This document shows positions 26,008-33,973 of a stretch of 64,000 bases of DNA, in pieces (the stretch's first letter is position 1; the number at the start of each line of letters is the position of its first letter). The translations under genes and the position numbers were made by a program. The stretch is from CAZAQV01 sp964487255 (GTDB taxonomy: Bacteria > Myxococcota_A > Polyangia > Polyangiales > CAZAQV01). The notes below the pieces were generated by a model, which was not told where the DNA came from, did not search any database, and worked only from the letters and a program-made list of their open reading frames with translations. The DNA is taken from contig CAZAQV010000029.1 in the NCBI GenBank assembly GCA_964487255.1, positions 14,667 through 78,666 on the forward strand. Direction: 5' to 3'.

Positions 26008-27387
26008 ATGTTAATGCGTGCTTTGAGCTGGCTTTCGCTCCTCGCGCTTGCCTTTGGCTGCAGCGATTCGAGCGATGTCGAAGACGGTGACGCGGCCCTG
26101 GACGGTGCTCACCCGGATACAACCCAGGTACCCGACGGGATGAAACCTCCCGTAGCCCCCGTTGGCGACGGTCAATGGCCCGAAAGCAACATCTACTCGT
26201 GGGACGGTCTGTGGGTGCCTGATTTCCCTATCGGGGGCCTGCTCGACAACGAGTACTTCGATGGTCACGAAAATGAAAACGGGCCCACGCCGATCCTTCC
26301 CCCTGGGCAGTGGGACTGGCAGGACGACAATGACGACCTGGCGAACTGGCGTAACTTCAAGTCCAACCTGGGCGAGTTCGAGCTGCTTCGTGATAGCCAA
26401 AACAATCACTATGGGTGGCGTCTGGTCGGCAACACACCCGGCGCCATCGACTACCAAGGCCCCGCGGACTACTTCGAAGGCACGCCCGGCGCCGACTTGC
26501 TCAACCTCGGAGCACGCGGAAAAATCCATAGCTTCGAAAAAGGCGACCTGGGTGACGGACCGGACGTCTTGGTCTTCAACGAGTCGTACTCACTCGACTT
26601 TCGCGTCGGCTCAAGTAGCAGCGGGCACGTTCACGACAACGACCTGGTCGTCGGAGGCTGCGAGAGCCGACCCGATGGTGCATTCGGCATCTTGACCACC
26701 TCGATTCACACTGGTCCAGGGCACGATTGGGTATTTGTTCGAGACTGGTCACGCTCCGCCATCGATCTCGGCTTGGGTGAAAACGGTCGCACCGATGGCA
26801 TCGACCCCTTCGACGGAGACGACCTCGTGGTGATCCGGGGCAACGCGCACGACTTTCGCGTGTTTGGCGGGCAAGGAAACGACACCATGGTGTGGTTCGT
26901 TGACGAAGTCGTTCAGCGAGAAGAGAACAAATGGCTCGGCCCTAACTTCTTCGGCGGCGCAGGCGTCGGCGATGCGGTGTGGGTCGACGACGGAACCGAC
27001 CGTCTGGTGCTGGCCGTGGACGTCAACAGCCCGGTCGTCGACACGACGCCAACGCCGCCGGGTTCGATCTTGGTGCGACCCACTGAAGGCAAATACATGA
27101 TCGACGAACCGACGGTCGGTGACCCTTTCGCAGTGTATTGCGTCGAGTGCGGGCAAAGCGACTCGGGCGAGAAGACGGTGATCGTCGAGTACAACTCACC
27201 CGACGACAAGATTCACACCGGATACTTCTTTCTGAACTCGATCGAGGAGCTGCAGGTCGGCGTCGGCGAAAGGGCACGGCTTTACACCATCGATGCCAAA
27301 AGCGGCACCGTGAGCGAAGCGCCCGGCCTCACCCCCACCCAGGTTCCGCCACTGCCCAGCGAATATTGCGAGGGCACACTGCCCTAA
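26008..27387 (+). CDS. lipoprotein of unknown function, Asp/Gly-rich
   Basis: 459 aa (ATG 26014 is an equally good start). Lipobox AFGCSD, then a linker and a domain rich in Asp, Gly and Asn with segments such as GADLLNLGARG, DGDDLVVIRGN and GGQGNDTMVWF. These echo RTX/haemolysin-type calcium-binding turns (GGxGxDxUx) without forming a regular nonapeptide array. Two Cys near the C-terminus (YCVECG) and one in the tail (YCEG) could be disulfides. Likely outer-surface, calcium-stabilised beta structure. It stands alone between two divergent/convergent units; no partner is evident. Confidence 0.65.
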   Translation: MLMRALSWLSLLALAFGCSDSSDVEDGDAALDGAHPDTTQVPDGMKPPVAPVGDGQWPESNIYSWDGLWVPDFPIGGLLDNEYFDGHENENGPTPILPPGQWDWQDDNDDLANWRNFKSNLGEFELLRDSQNNHYGWRLVGNTPGAIDYQGPADYFEGTPGADLLNLGARGKIHSFEKGDLGDGPDVLVFNESYSLDFRVGSSSSGHVHDNDLVVGGCESRPDGAFGILTTSIHTGPGHDWVFVRDWSRSAIDLGLGENGRTDGIDPFDGDDLVVIRGNAHDFRVFGGQGNDTMVWFVDEVVQREENKWLGPNFFGGAGVGDAVWVDDGTDRLVLAVDVNSPVVDTTPTPPGSILVRPTEGKYMIDEPTVGDPFAVYCVECGQSDSGEKTVIVEYNSPDDKIHTGYFFLNSIEELQVGVGERARLYTIDAKSGTVSEAPGLTPTQVPPLPSEYCEGTLP

Positions 27388-27438
27388 TCACACCAGCATC
27401 TGGTTTACTTGCGCCGGACTTTGCGTTAATCGCTTCTC

Positions 27439-28395
27439 ATGAGTGAAATGATCGGGGACGGCGTAACGCAAGCACGCCCGGCAGACGCCGAGATCGTACG
27501 ATCTGTATTTCGGGCGGTGCCGGATGCGATTCTCGTGGTCGATCCCGACGGCGTGGTGCGTATGGCAAATGACTCGGCAGAACGCTTGTTCGGAGGCGTC
27601 CTCATCGGCATGGCCGTCGAAGAACTCATGCCAACGGACGCGAGACATGCCCATATACAGTCTCGACGAGCCTACGCGCGCAAACCGAAAATGCGTGACA
27701 TGAGCGCGTCACCCAACATTCGCGGTCTGCGACTGGACGGAACCGAATTTTTGGCAGAGATAAGTCTCAGCCCTGTCGAGGTCGAGGAGCAGCGTTGGAC
27801 TGTCTGTGCTGTGCGCGACGTGACGGAAAGACGCGCGATGGAGGAGAAGCTTCGTGACATGAGCCTCAAGGACGCACTGACGGGACTCTATAACCGTCGT
27901 TTCCTAGAGCTACAGCTTGAGCATCTGGCCAAAGGTCGTCGACCGATTGGTACGATCGTACTGGACCTCGACGACCTCAAGACGGTCAACGATGCCCTCG
28001 GTCACGGCGTTGGCGATCAGCTCATCAAGACAATGGGAAAAAAACTCCGTTCGATTCTGCGCGGGGACGATGTCGTGTGCCGGGTCGGTGGAGATGAATT
28101 TGCAGCATTGCTTCCAGGCGTCAGCCAGGTTGACTTACAGGACATCGAAAAACGACTTCGGCGTCTCTCCAGTGAGGCTACATCAGGATCCCAGATATTA
28201 CGTTTCTCGTTTGGCGCGACGTGGTGTGACCAGCCCCCCAAGATCCGAGAGGCACTCGCCGACGCCGACGCCGCAATGTACAGGAACAAAAGGAGCCGCA
28301 AATGGCAGCGTCAATCCCTTTCGCTAGAGCCCGGAAGCAAAGGCCAACACCTGACGACCGATGACAGGGCGGATAGCGAGCCCGACAGCGACTAG
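27439..28395 (+). CDS. PAS-GGDEF diguanylate cyclase
   Basis: 318 aa, soluble. A PAS domain (about residues 20-140: PDAILVVDPDGVVRMANDSAERLFG, ending in VRDVTERRAMEEKL) is joined by a short helix to a GGDEF domain (about 145-300) starting SLKDALTGLYNRRFLE. The active loop RVGGDEFAALLP (about 216) keeps GGDEF, so cyclic-di-GMP synthesis is expected. The inhibitory RxxD site is not obvious. It sits at the left edge of the stress/respiration island and overlaps the convergent universal stress gene by 4 bp. The PAS input is unknown; no haem or flavin motif is evident. Confidence 0.9.
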   Translation: MSEMIGDGVTQARPADAEIVRSVFRAVPDAILVVDPDGVVRMANDSAERLFGGVLIGMAVEELMPTDARHAHIQSRRAYARKPKMRDMSASPNIRGLRLDGTEFLAEISLSPVEVEEQRWTVCAVRDVTERRAMEEKLRDMSLKDALTGLYNRRFLELQLEHLAKGRRPIGTIVLDLDDLKTVNDALGHGVGDQLIKTMGKKLRSILRGDDVVCRVGGDEFAALLPGVSQVDLQDIEKRLRRLSSEATSGSQILRFSFGATWCDQPPKIREALADADAAMYRNKRSRKWQRQSLSLEPGSKGQHLTTDDRADSEPDSD

Positions 28396-28841
28396 CGCGC
28401 CACCAAAACTGAACACGGCGCGTGGCGCACGATGCGTTCCGCAACGCTACCGATCAGCATGTGCTTGAGGCCTGTCAGACCATGCGTTGAAACCACGACG
28501 AATGCTGCATTTCTCTTTTTTGCGGCGTCGCAAACAGCTTTGGCTGGCGTGCTCGAGCGCTCGACACATAACTCCACATCGCTCGGATCAAGCCCGCGGA
28601 GGTGCTGGTTTCGGGCGCGCTCCATCGCTTCGTTAATCGACGCGACGATTTCGCGTTCGATCGCAGCCTCAAAGCCCGCAGGGTCAGGAATGGCGCCCGG
28701 CGGAACCGCGGGCATCGGATCGTAGGAATGAAAAAGCACAACCTTCGCGCCGAAGGCCGCGGCCAACTTCGCACCCTTCTCGACCGCTAGATCTGCGGAA
28801 GGAGACAGGTCGGTTGCGATGAGGATGAGCGTTTTGGTCAT
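28392..28841 (-). CDS. universal stress protein, single domain
   Basis: 149 aa USP fold (MTKTLILIATDLSPSADLAVE, ending GSVAERIVRHAPCSVLVAR). The ATP-binding loop G-2x-G-9x-G(S/T) is present as STHGLTGLKHMLIGS, with Ser for the first Gly, so nucleotide binding is probable but not certain. It is the last gene of a minus-strand run: tandem USP (29701-30588), CBS-hemerythrin (28838-29677) and this USP, with a 4-bp ATGA overlap to the CBS gene. A sigma-54 promoter precedes the run. Likely a stress or energy-sensing partner of the CBS protein. Confidence 0.88.
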   Translation of the reverse strand: MTKTLILIATDLSPSADLAVEKGAKLAAAFGAKVVLFHSYDPMPAVPPGAIPDPAGFEAAIEREIVASINEAMERARNQHLRGLDPSDVELCVERSSTPAKAVCDAAKKRNAAFVVVSTHGLTGLKHMLIGSVAERIVRHAPCSVLVAR

Positions 28842-29677
28842 GATGGCGTGCTCCGTTCTTTTTTGACGTCGTTCCCGAGCGCCTCCGCGCGGTGCACAAG
28901 CTGGCTCCGAAACACAGGAATCAGATCCAGCATCGCGTGCGCCAGCTCATCGGTTTCGAGCCTCGCAATTCGTGCCACAACGAGTTTGAGCTGCATCGAC
29001 CGCTCACGGTGTTCGGAATGAAGTTCGTCGAGCAGCCGTGCATCGTGCTCACTCGGACCCCGCGCGGCAGCTCGCCCAACAAGAAGCGCTTCTTGCTCTA
29101 GATAACGCAGCATGTGTTCACACGTTTCACGCGCCTGAAGCCGCGCTTGTTTGTCCGCCTGACGCGAGCGAGAGAACGTTCCGCGGAGGGTACGTTCAAG
29201 CTCGTTCAGTTCTGCCTCGAGCAACGGGGCTTCGCGTTGAAAGAAGTCGACGAGTTCGCCCAACCCCTGTTGTTGGCTCGCTTGGGGCTCGGGCTCCCTC
29301 TCGACCTTTGCGAGGTAGCGCATGAGGTCGACCGTTGTGACCAGGCCGACGAGAGCCCCTCCATCCACGACCACGCAGGAGCCCACCTTACGGGTCGCCA
29401 TCTGCAGCGCAACCTCCCCGATCGATTGCGACGGGCTGCAAGTGTAGACCGGTGAGCGCATGATCGCCGCAACGCTCATCACCCTGGGGTCGGTGCCCTT
29501 CAAGTCGCCGATGATGGTCAGATCTCGTTCACTTACCAGACCGACGACGCCCTCATCGCCCATGACGGGAAGATGTCGAATGCCATGCCGGTGCATGCGC
29601 TCGTCGGCGACAGCCACGCTTTCGCTGGAACGAATGGAGGACGGGGTGGCCGTCATGCATTGGGAAATTGTGTTCAC
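28838..29677 (-). CDS. CBS-domain pair fused to a degenerate hemerythrin-like helical domain
   Basis: 279 aa, GTG start. Residues 1-125 are two CBS motifs (VAVADERMHRHGIRHLPVM and GEVALQMATRKVGSCVVV with TTVDLMRYL), a module that binds AMP/ATP or related nucleotides. Residues about 135-275 are a four-helix region resembling hemerythrin HHE domains: CEHMLRYLEQEALL and HSEHRERSMQLK keep His/Glu metal-type residues, but the first helix (DFFQREAPLLEAEL) lacks the expected His, so iron binding is doubtful. A better preserved paralog is at 42511-43374. Middle gene of the USP-CBS-USP run. Confidence 0.8.
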   Translation of the reverse strand: MNTISQCMTATPSSIRSSESVAVADERMHRHGIRHLPVMGDEGVVGLVSERDLTIIGDLKGTDPRVMSVAAIMRSPVYTCSPSQSIGEVALQMATRKVGSCVVVDGGALVGLVTTVDLMRYLAKVEREPEPQASQQQGLGELVDFFQREAPLLEAELNELERTLRGTFSRSRQADKQARLQARETCEHMLRYLEQEALLVGRAAARGPSEHDARLLDELHSEHRERSMQLKLVVARIARLETDELAHAMLDLIPVFRSQLVHRAEALGNDVKKERSTPS

Positions 29678-29700
29678 AAAAACGGCTTTCTTTCGTCGGG

Positions 29701-30588
29701 CTAGTGGGTCACGAGCAAGGGAACCGATACCTGGTGAAGCAGCGCCTCGGTCGTGCTGCCAAGCACGGTCCGCGCAACAGCGCCCTTGCCCCGCGATGCA
29801 ACTGCAATCAGGTCAATCTCCTCGCGGGTGGCGTGCTCAAGAATCGTGTCTGCCGCAAACTCGCCGCGCAGCACGCGCGTCGACCACTGCTCAGGCTGAG
29901 CCTCAAGCTGCGGTGCGTAGCGCTCGAGCAACATGCTGGAGAAGCCTCGCTCCATCGCTTTCCAGCGTTTCGGCATCTCTTGATCGACGTCTTCAATCGC
30001 GTGCATAAAGGGCTCCATCGCGTCCTCAAGGCAGTACACGGCTTGAATGGCGGCGCCCTCTAGTAACCCCAAGGCGGTAAGGGCAGGCACGATGGTTTTG
30101 GCCGCTTCCGAGAAGTCGTCTGCGATCAATATTTTCTTGGGTAGCGACAACGTGTGGCCGGGCGGAACGACGAGAACCGGACCCGAAGCGCGACGTACAA
30201 CACGCGTCGCCACGCTGCCAGCCAGTGCACGAGATGTCGCCCGACGGTGCGCGTGCCCGACCACGATCAAGCTCGACTCGTCGGCCCGCTCCAGCAGCGC
30301 CTCATGTGCAGCCCCGGGCTTCGCTTCGCGCGCGACATCGTGAAGCTCCGCTTTACCGAGCTGATGATCAAGCGCATCAAGCGCGTCCTGTCGCACCGTG
30401 CTGTCCTCGAGACGCAGATTGCCGAAAATCATGTCCGGGAAGTAATAGTGGTCGGGCGGGTAAAGGTAGGCGTGCAGCGCTGTCAAAGGCAGGCCTGTTC
30501 GCCCCGCAAGAGCAGCTGCGTAGCGCAGAGCTATCAAGCTCTGCGCCGTGTTGTCGGTACCCACCAAGATGCTGTCGATCGCGCCCAT
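29701..30588 (-). CDS. tandem universal stress protein (two USP domains)
   Basis: 295 aa with two USP domains. Domain 1 (about 1-145) starts MGAIDSILVGTDNTAQS and ends SVATRVVRRASGPVLVV; its ATP loop (GHAHRRATSRALAGS) is partly degenerate. Domain 2 (about 150-295) starts KKILIADDFSEAAKT and ends VLGSTTEALLHQVSVPLLV; its loop (SRGKGAVARTVLGS) is closer to the nucleotide-binding pattern. First gene of a three-gene minus-strand unit. A perfect sigma-54 promoter places the predicted transcript start only about 3 nt before the ATG, so translation may be nearly leaderless. Confidence 0.88.
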   Translation of the reverse strand: MGAIDSILVGTDNTAQSLIALRYAAALAGRTGLPLTALHAYLYPPDHYYFPDMIFGNLRLEDSTVRQDALDALDHQLGKAELHDVAREAKPGAAHEALLERADESSLIVVGHAHRRATSRALAGSVATRVVRRASGPVLVVPPGHTLSLPKKILIADDFSEAAKTIVPALTALGLLEGAAIQAVYCLEDAMEPFMHAIEDVDQEMPKRWKAMERGFSSMLLERYAPQLEAQPEQWSTRVLRGEFAADTILEHATREEIDLIAVASRGKGAVARTVLGSTTEALLHQVSVPLLVTH

Positions 30589-30602
30589 CGCCGAACACTA
30601 TC

Positions 30603-30617
30603 GCAAACAGCGTGCCA
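30603..30617 (-). promoter_or_regulatory. sigma-54 promoter for the USP-CBS-USP unit
   Basis: On the minus strand TGGCACGctgtTTGC, a perfect match to the -24/-12 consensus (TGGCACG-N4-TTGC) with the required 10-bp GG to GC spacing. The C of -12 is at 30603, predicting transcription from about 30591, three bases before the ATG at 30588. It pairs divergently with the promoter at 30763-30777. Confidence 0.85.
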
Positions 30618-30762
30618 TGCGTCGCACACTTCGATTGCGCATACGCATTCGAAAAAATCAGCATCCGTCCTCGCAGGAACGAAATTTCTGCATGCCCAGG
30701 AATGCCAACGCAGATTTTGCGCTCGCGGGGTGAAATGACTCGGCTGATTCGCGCTCTTTGCT

Positions 30763-30777
30763 TGGCACGGCAGTTGC
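30763..30777 (+). promoter_or_regulatory. sigma-54 promoter for the cbb3 oxidase operon
   Basis: TGGCACGgcagTTGC, a perfect -24/-12 match. Predicted start about 30789, 25 nt before the first gene (30814). The ~145 bp between this and the opposing promoter contain TGCG-CATA-CGCA (about 30636-30648) and could hold binding sites for an NtrC-type activator, two of which are encoded in the island. No FNR-type TTGAT-N4-ATCAA box is seen. Confidence 0.87.
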
Positions 30778-30813
30778 CTATCGGTAACGCGCGCTCGCAA
30801 CGTCGCAACCATC

Positions 30814-31470
30814 ATGCTTCTCGCTCATCTCCTTTCCGGTCTCGTTCTCGGGGCAGCATCGCTGCCCCACTGTGCGCTGATGTGCGGACCGCTCGTTGCC
30901 GCAACGTGCGCGAGCAGCAAGTCCACGACCGGTCGATCATCGCTCACCTTCGTGCTCACCCGCTGTGTTGGATACGCCTCGCTCGGCGCCCTTGTCGGGA
31001 GCCTAGGGGGGAGCTTGCTCGAAGGACTGCCCGTTCGCTGGACGGAGGCCGCGCTCGCGCTTGCCATGGCTGGATATCTATTGTGGGCGGGCGGGCGGAT
31101 CCTTCGCGGAGGACGCCCGCAACGGGTGTCCCTTGCTCGACGCAAGCCGGTGCCGCGCCAGGTCCGAGTCCCGGCATGGGCGCTTGGCCTCGGGACTTCG
31201 CTCCTGCCGTGCGGCGCGCTCTTCGGCGCCTACTTGGTCGCGTCGGTTTCTGGCAACGCGCTCGGCGGCGCCGTGACGATGCTGGGCTTTTCCGTCGCAA
31301 GCGCGCCTGCGCTCGCAGCCGCCAGTGGACTATTGGGGTGGCTTCGCTCCCTTGAGCGCCCGACCGCGAGTAAAATTCTGAGCAGTGCGGTCTTCGCGGG
31401 GGCGCTGGTCATGGTTTGGCGTGCCTACTCCGCCCTGCAGCAAACGGGAGGTTCATGTTGCACGGGCTAG
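30814..31470 (+). CDS. TauE/SafE-like membrane protein of cbb3 cluster
   Basis: 218 aa, about six membrane segments in two related halves (starting LSGLVLGAASLPHCALMCGPLVA and LGLGTSLLPCGALFGAYLVA). Proteins of this DsbD_2/TauE-like type are regularly found next to ccoI/ccoS and are thought to take part in metal handling or oxidase assembly. Cys residues face the membrane ends (PHCALMCGP, LPCG, GSCCTG), which could bind copper. First gene of the operon behind a sigma-54 promoter; it overlaps ccoI by 16 nt. Confidence 0.8.
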   Translation: MLLAHLLSGLVLGAASLPHCALMCGPLVAATCASSKSTTGRSSLTFVLTRCVGYASLGALVGSLGGSLLEGLPVRWTEAALALAMAGYLLWAGGRILRGGRPQRVSLARRKPVPRQVRVPAWALGLGTSLLPCGALFGAYLVASVSGNALGGAVTMLGFSVASAPALAAASGLLGWLRSLERPTASKILSSAVFAGALVMVWRAYSALQQTGGSCCTG

Positions 31471-33770
31471 GTGCAAAACAACCCACCGAACGTAGGTGCA
31501 GACATTGCGACCAGCCCCTTCGCATACGCGATCGAGGGGACTTCTGTTGCATGGGATGTCGCGTCGTATACCGCTTTTTGAACAGCGAAGACCTGCTGCG
31601 ATTCTACACATTTCGTGCGGGTGTCGGCCTACCCGTGCGCGGCGACCTCAAAATCGACCGACAATGGTGCGACGAACAACAAGAGCGCGTCACGGCCGGA
31701 CATAGCCGTCTTCGCATCGCGATCGACGGCATGCATTGCAGTGCATGCTCCTGGCTGATTGAGGCACTGTTTCGACGCGAGCGTGATGCGCTGGCGATTG
31801 AGCTGCACGCCGGGGATGCGGTGGCTGAACTGCGCGTCGGTCCACACTTCGACGTGCTCGGCTTTGCGACGCAACTACAACGCGCTGGTTATCACATCTC
31901 CGCCCCTTCCGAACGGGTTGCTCCAGCCAAGCAGGCGCTCACCCAAATCGGCATTAGCGGGGCCCTCTCGCTCAATATCATGATTCTCGCCATCGCGCGT
32001 TACCTCGGACTCGTCGAGCAACCGTTGGCGAGCATCATGCTCGGCATCGAAACCACCTTGGCATTCTTCGTCTTGCTCGTGGGTCTTGAGAGCTTTGGCC
32101 GCACGTCCATGGCTGCACTCCGCACGCGGACGCCTCATCTCGACGCGCCGATCGCGGTCGGAATGATCCTCGCTTGGTCGGGCTCAACTTTCTCCGCGCT
32201 TAGTGGCCGCGATGCCATCTTTTTCGACTCGTTCGCAGCATTCGTAACGCTGATGCTGGTCGGGCGTTGGCTACAAGGTCGGATGATCGCTCGCTCGCGA
32301 GCCTTTGCCCAAGACCGCGGTGACGTCGGAACTTTGCGCTGCAAGGTGAAACGCGGGGAACATGTAGAACGCACACGTTTCGCGGACGTGGCGCGCGGAG
32401 ACATTCTGGTGGTCGGACACCGCGATGTTCTTCCCACACGCGCACGAATCAAGCTCGTCGCAAATGCGCCAAGCGGAGTCCCCTTCTCGCTGGCGTGGGC
32501 GACCGGGGAGTCTCGACCAGCGCACTATCGCTCTGGGGACGAGATACCTGCGGGCGCCATCTGCGAAAGCACAAACCTGGTTGCGGTCGAGGCACTCGAA
32601 GACTTCGCGGACTCCTCACTCCCGAGGCTTTTGCGAACGGCACGGGGCCGCGCACTCGCAATCTCCAAACTGGCGCAGTGGTACCTTGCTAGCGTCCTGG
32701 TCGTGGGCGCAACCGCCTTTGGCGTATGGTGGTGGGCCGCCGGAGCCGCGCGCGCAGTCGAGGTTGCAACGGCATTTTTCGTCGTAACGTGCCCATGCGT
32801 ATTTGGCGTCGTCGTACCGCTCACCCGAAGTGTGATGCAAGCCCGCCTACGCGCCCGCGGCATCTTTTTGCGCTCGGATGACTTCCTTGAGCGCCTGGCA
32901 ACGGTGGAACAGATTGCGCTCGACAAGACCGGCACGCTTACGGCAGGCAGTGAGCGGGCAGGCGCCGAAGCACGCCTGCACGGCGTCAGCGAAACCGAAC
33001 TTCGTGTTCTGAAAACGCTCGCAACATACTCGTCGCACCCCAAGGCACGCGTCGTCGACGAGCTGCTCGACGGCGGCGTGGCTGAGCTTGAGGGCATACT
33101 CCCCAGCGAAAGCGCCGGTCGTGGCATCCAACTGTCTCACGAAGGACATGTGTACTTTCTGGGACGCACGGCAACCTCGCCAGACTTGGTCTTTTGCAAG
33201 GACGGGACCCCACTTGCCAGCTTCTCTCTGGGCGAGGAAACACTTGCCCAGGAGGCACGTTCGACACTCCGCGGCCTACGCGACCTCGGTTACGAACTCG
33301 TACTTCTCAGTGGCGACAGCATCGAACGCGCCGCCCGCGTCACGAGTCAGCTCGGCTTTGCGCCAGCGCAGGTCCATGCAGCGCTGAGTCCCGAGCAAAA
33401 ACGCGACTGGCTCAAGGCCCACCACGCCGAGAGGACACTGTACGTCGGCGACGGCGTCAACGACGTCTTGGCTGCAAACGTGAGCGCGTGTTCGATTGCG
33501 CCCGCTCAAGCGTCGTCGTTCATCGCCAACCGAACGGACGCGTTTTGGGTTCGCGATGGCCTCGCGGACCTCGGCAGCGTGATCCGTGCGGCGAGGCGAC
33601 TTCGCGCAACGAACCGAAACGTCGTGGTTGCAGCGGTCCTCTACAATATTGCAATCGCTGCGGTGGCGCTAAGCGGACAGCTTCTGCCTTGGCAGGCCGC
33701 CATCATCATGCCGGTCACATCATTGTTGTTTACCGCGTACGCAGTCTCCGCCGTCGGGAGATTGCGATGA
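31455..33770 (+). CDS. ccoI: copper-transporting P1B-type ATPase for cbb3 assembly
   Basis: 771 aa from ATG 31455, preceded by GGGAGG. An N-terminal Cys-rich metal site (CRHC, then FCCMGCRVVYRFL) is followed by an HMA domain with GMHCSACSW, eight membrane helices with the transport motif TCPCVFGVVVPL, the phosphorylation site DKTGTLT and the hinge GDGVNDVLA. This matches CcoI/FixI ATPases, which supply copper to the haem-copper centre of cbb3 oxidase. The FCCxGC front motif is typical of the CcoI branch rather than CopA. It overlaps ccoS by 4 bp (ATGA). Everything needed for catalysis is visible. Confidence 0.93.
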   Translation: MLHGLGAKQPTERRCRHCDQPLRIRDRGDFCCMGCRVVYRFLNSEDLLRFYTFRAGVGLPVRGDLKIDRQWCDEQQERVTAGHSRLRIAIDGMHCSACSWLIEALFRRERDALAIELHAGDAVAELRVGPHFDVLGFATQLQRAGYHISAPSERVAPAKQALTQIGISGALSLNIMILAIARYLGLVEQPLASIMLGIETTLAFFVLLVGLESFGRTSMAALRTRTPHLDAPIAVGMILAWSGSTFSALSGRDAIFFDSFAAFVTLMLVGRWLQGRMIARSRAFAQDRGDVGTLRCKVKRGEHVERTRFADVARGDILVVGHRDVLPTRARIKLVANAPSGVPFSLAWATGESRPAHYRSGDEIPAGAICESTNLVAVEALEDFADSSLPRLLRTARGRALAISKLAQWYLASVLVVGATAFGVWWWAAGAARAVEVATAFFVVTCPCVFGVVVPLTRSVMQARLRARGIFLRSDDFLERLATVEQIALDKTGTLTAGSERAGAEARLHGVSETELRVLKTLATYSSHPKARVVDELLDGGVAELEGILPSESAGRGIQLSHEGHVYFLGRTATSPDLVFCKDGTPLASFSLGEETLAQEARSTLRGLRDLGYELVLLSGDSIERAARVTSQLGFAPAQVHAALSPEQKRDWLKAHHAERTLYVGDGVNDVLAANVSACSIAPAQASSFIANRTDAFWVRDGLADLGSVIRAARRLRATNRNVVVAAVLYNIAIAAVALSGQLLPWQAAIIMPVTSLLFTAYAVSAVGRLR

Positions 33771-33973
33771 ACGTCTTGCCGCTACTGCTCTTCGTGAGCT
33801 TGGTCTTGGCGGTGTCCGCCCTGTTGTTTTTCCTGTGGAACCAGGCGCGCGGAAACGCAGAACACGCAGACCGTCTGGCCATATTGCCATTTTTGGACGA
33901 GCTCGATGACGCGCCCCGTCGCGCCAGCGAGCCGCTCTCTTCGAAAAAGGAAACACCGAATGAAGACGATTGA
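33767..33973 (+). CDS. ccoS: cbb3 oxidase maturation protein CcoS
   Basis: 68 aa. One N-terminal membrane helix (LPLLLFVSLVLAVSALLFFLW) followed by a short cytoplasmic tail containing QARGNAEHADRLAILP, like the small CcoS/FixS proteins needed for cofactor insertion into CcoN. Position between ccoI and ccoN is the usual one. Translationally coupled on both sides: 4-bp overlap with ccoI and 14-bp overlap with ccoNO. Confidence 0.85.
   Translation: MNVLPLLLFVSLVLAVSALLFFLWNQARGNAEHADRLAILPFLDELDDAPRRASEPLSSKKETPNEDD

Noticed and set aside
32425..32787. Various long frames opposite or within ccoI, metH, thrS and other genes
   Set aside because: Shadows of G+C-rich coding sequence; no domains, and they overlap strongly supported genes.
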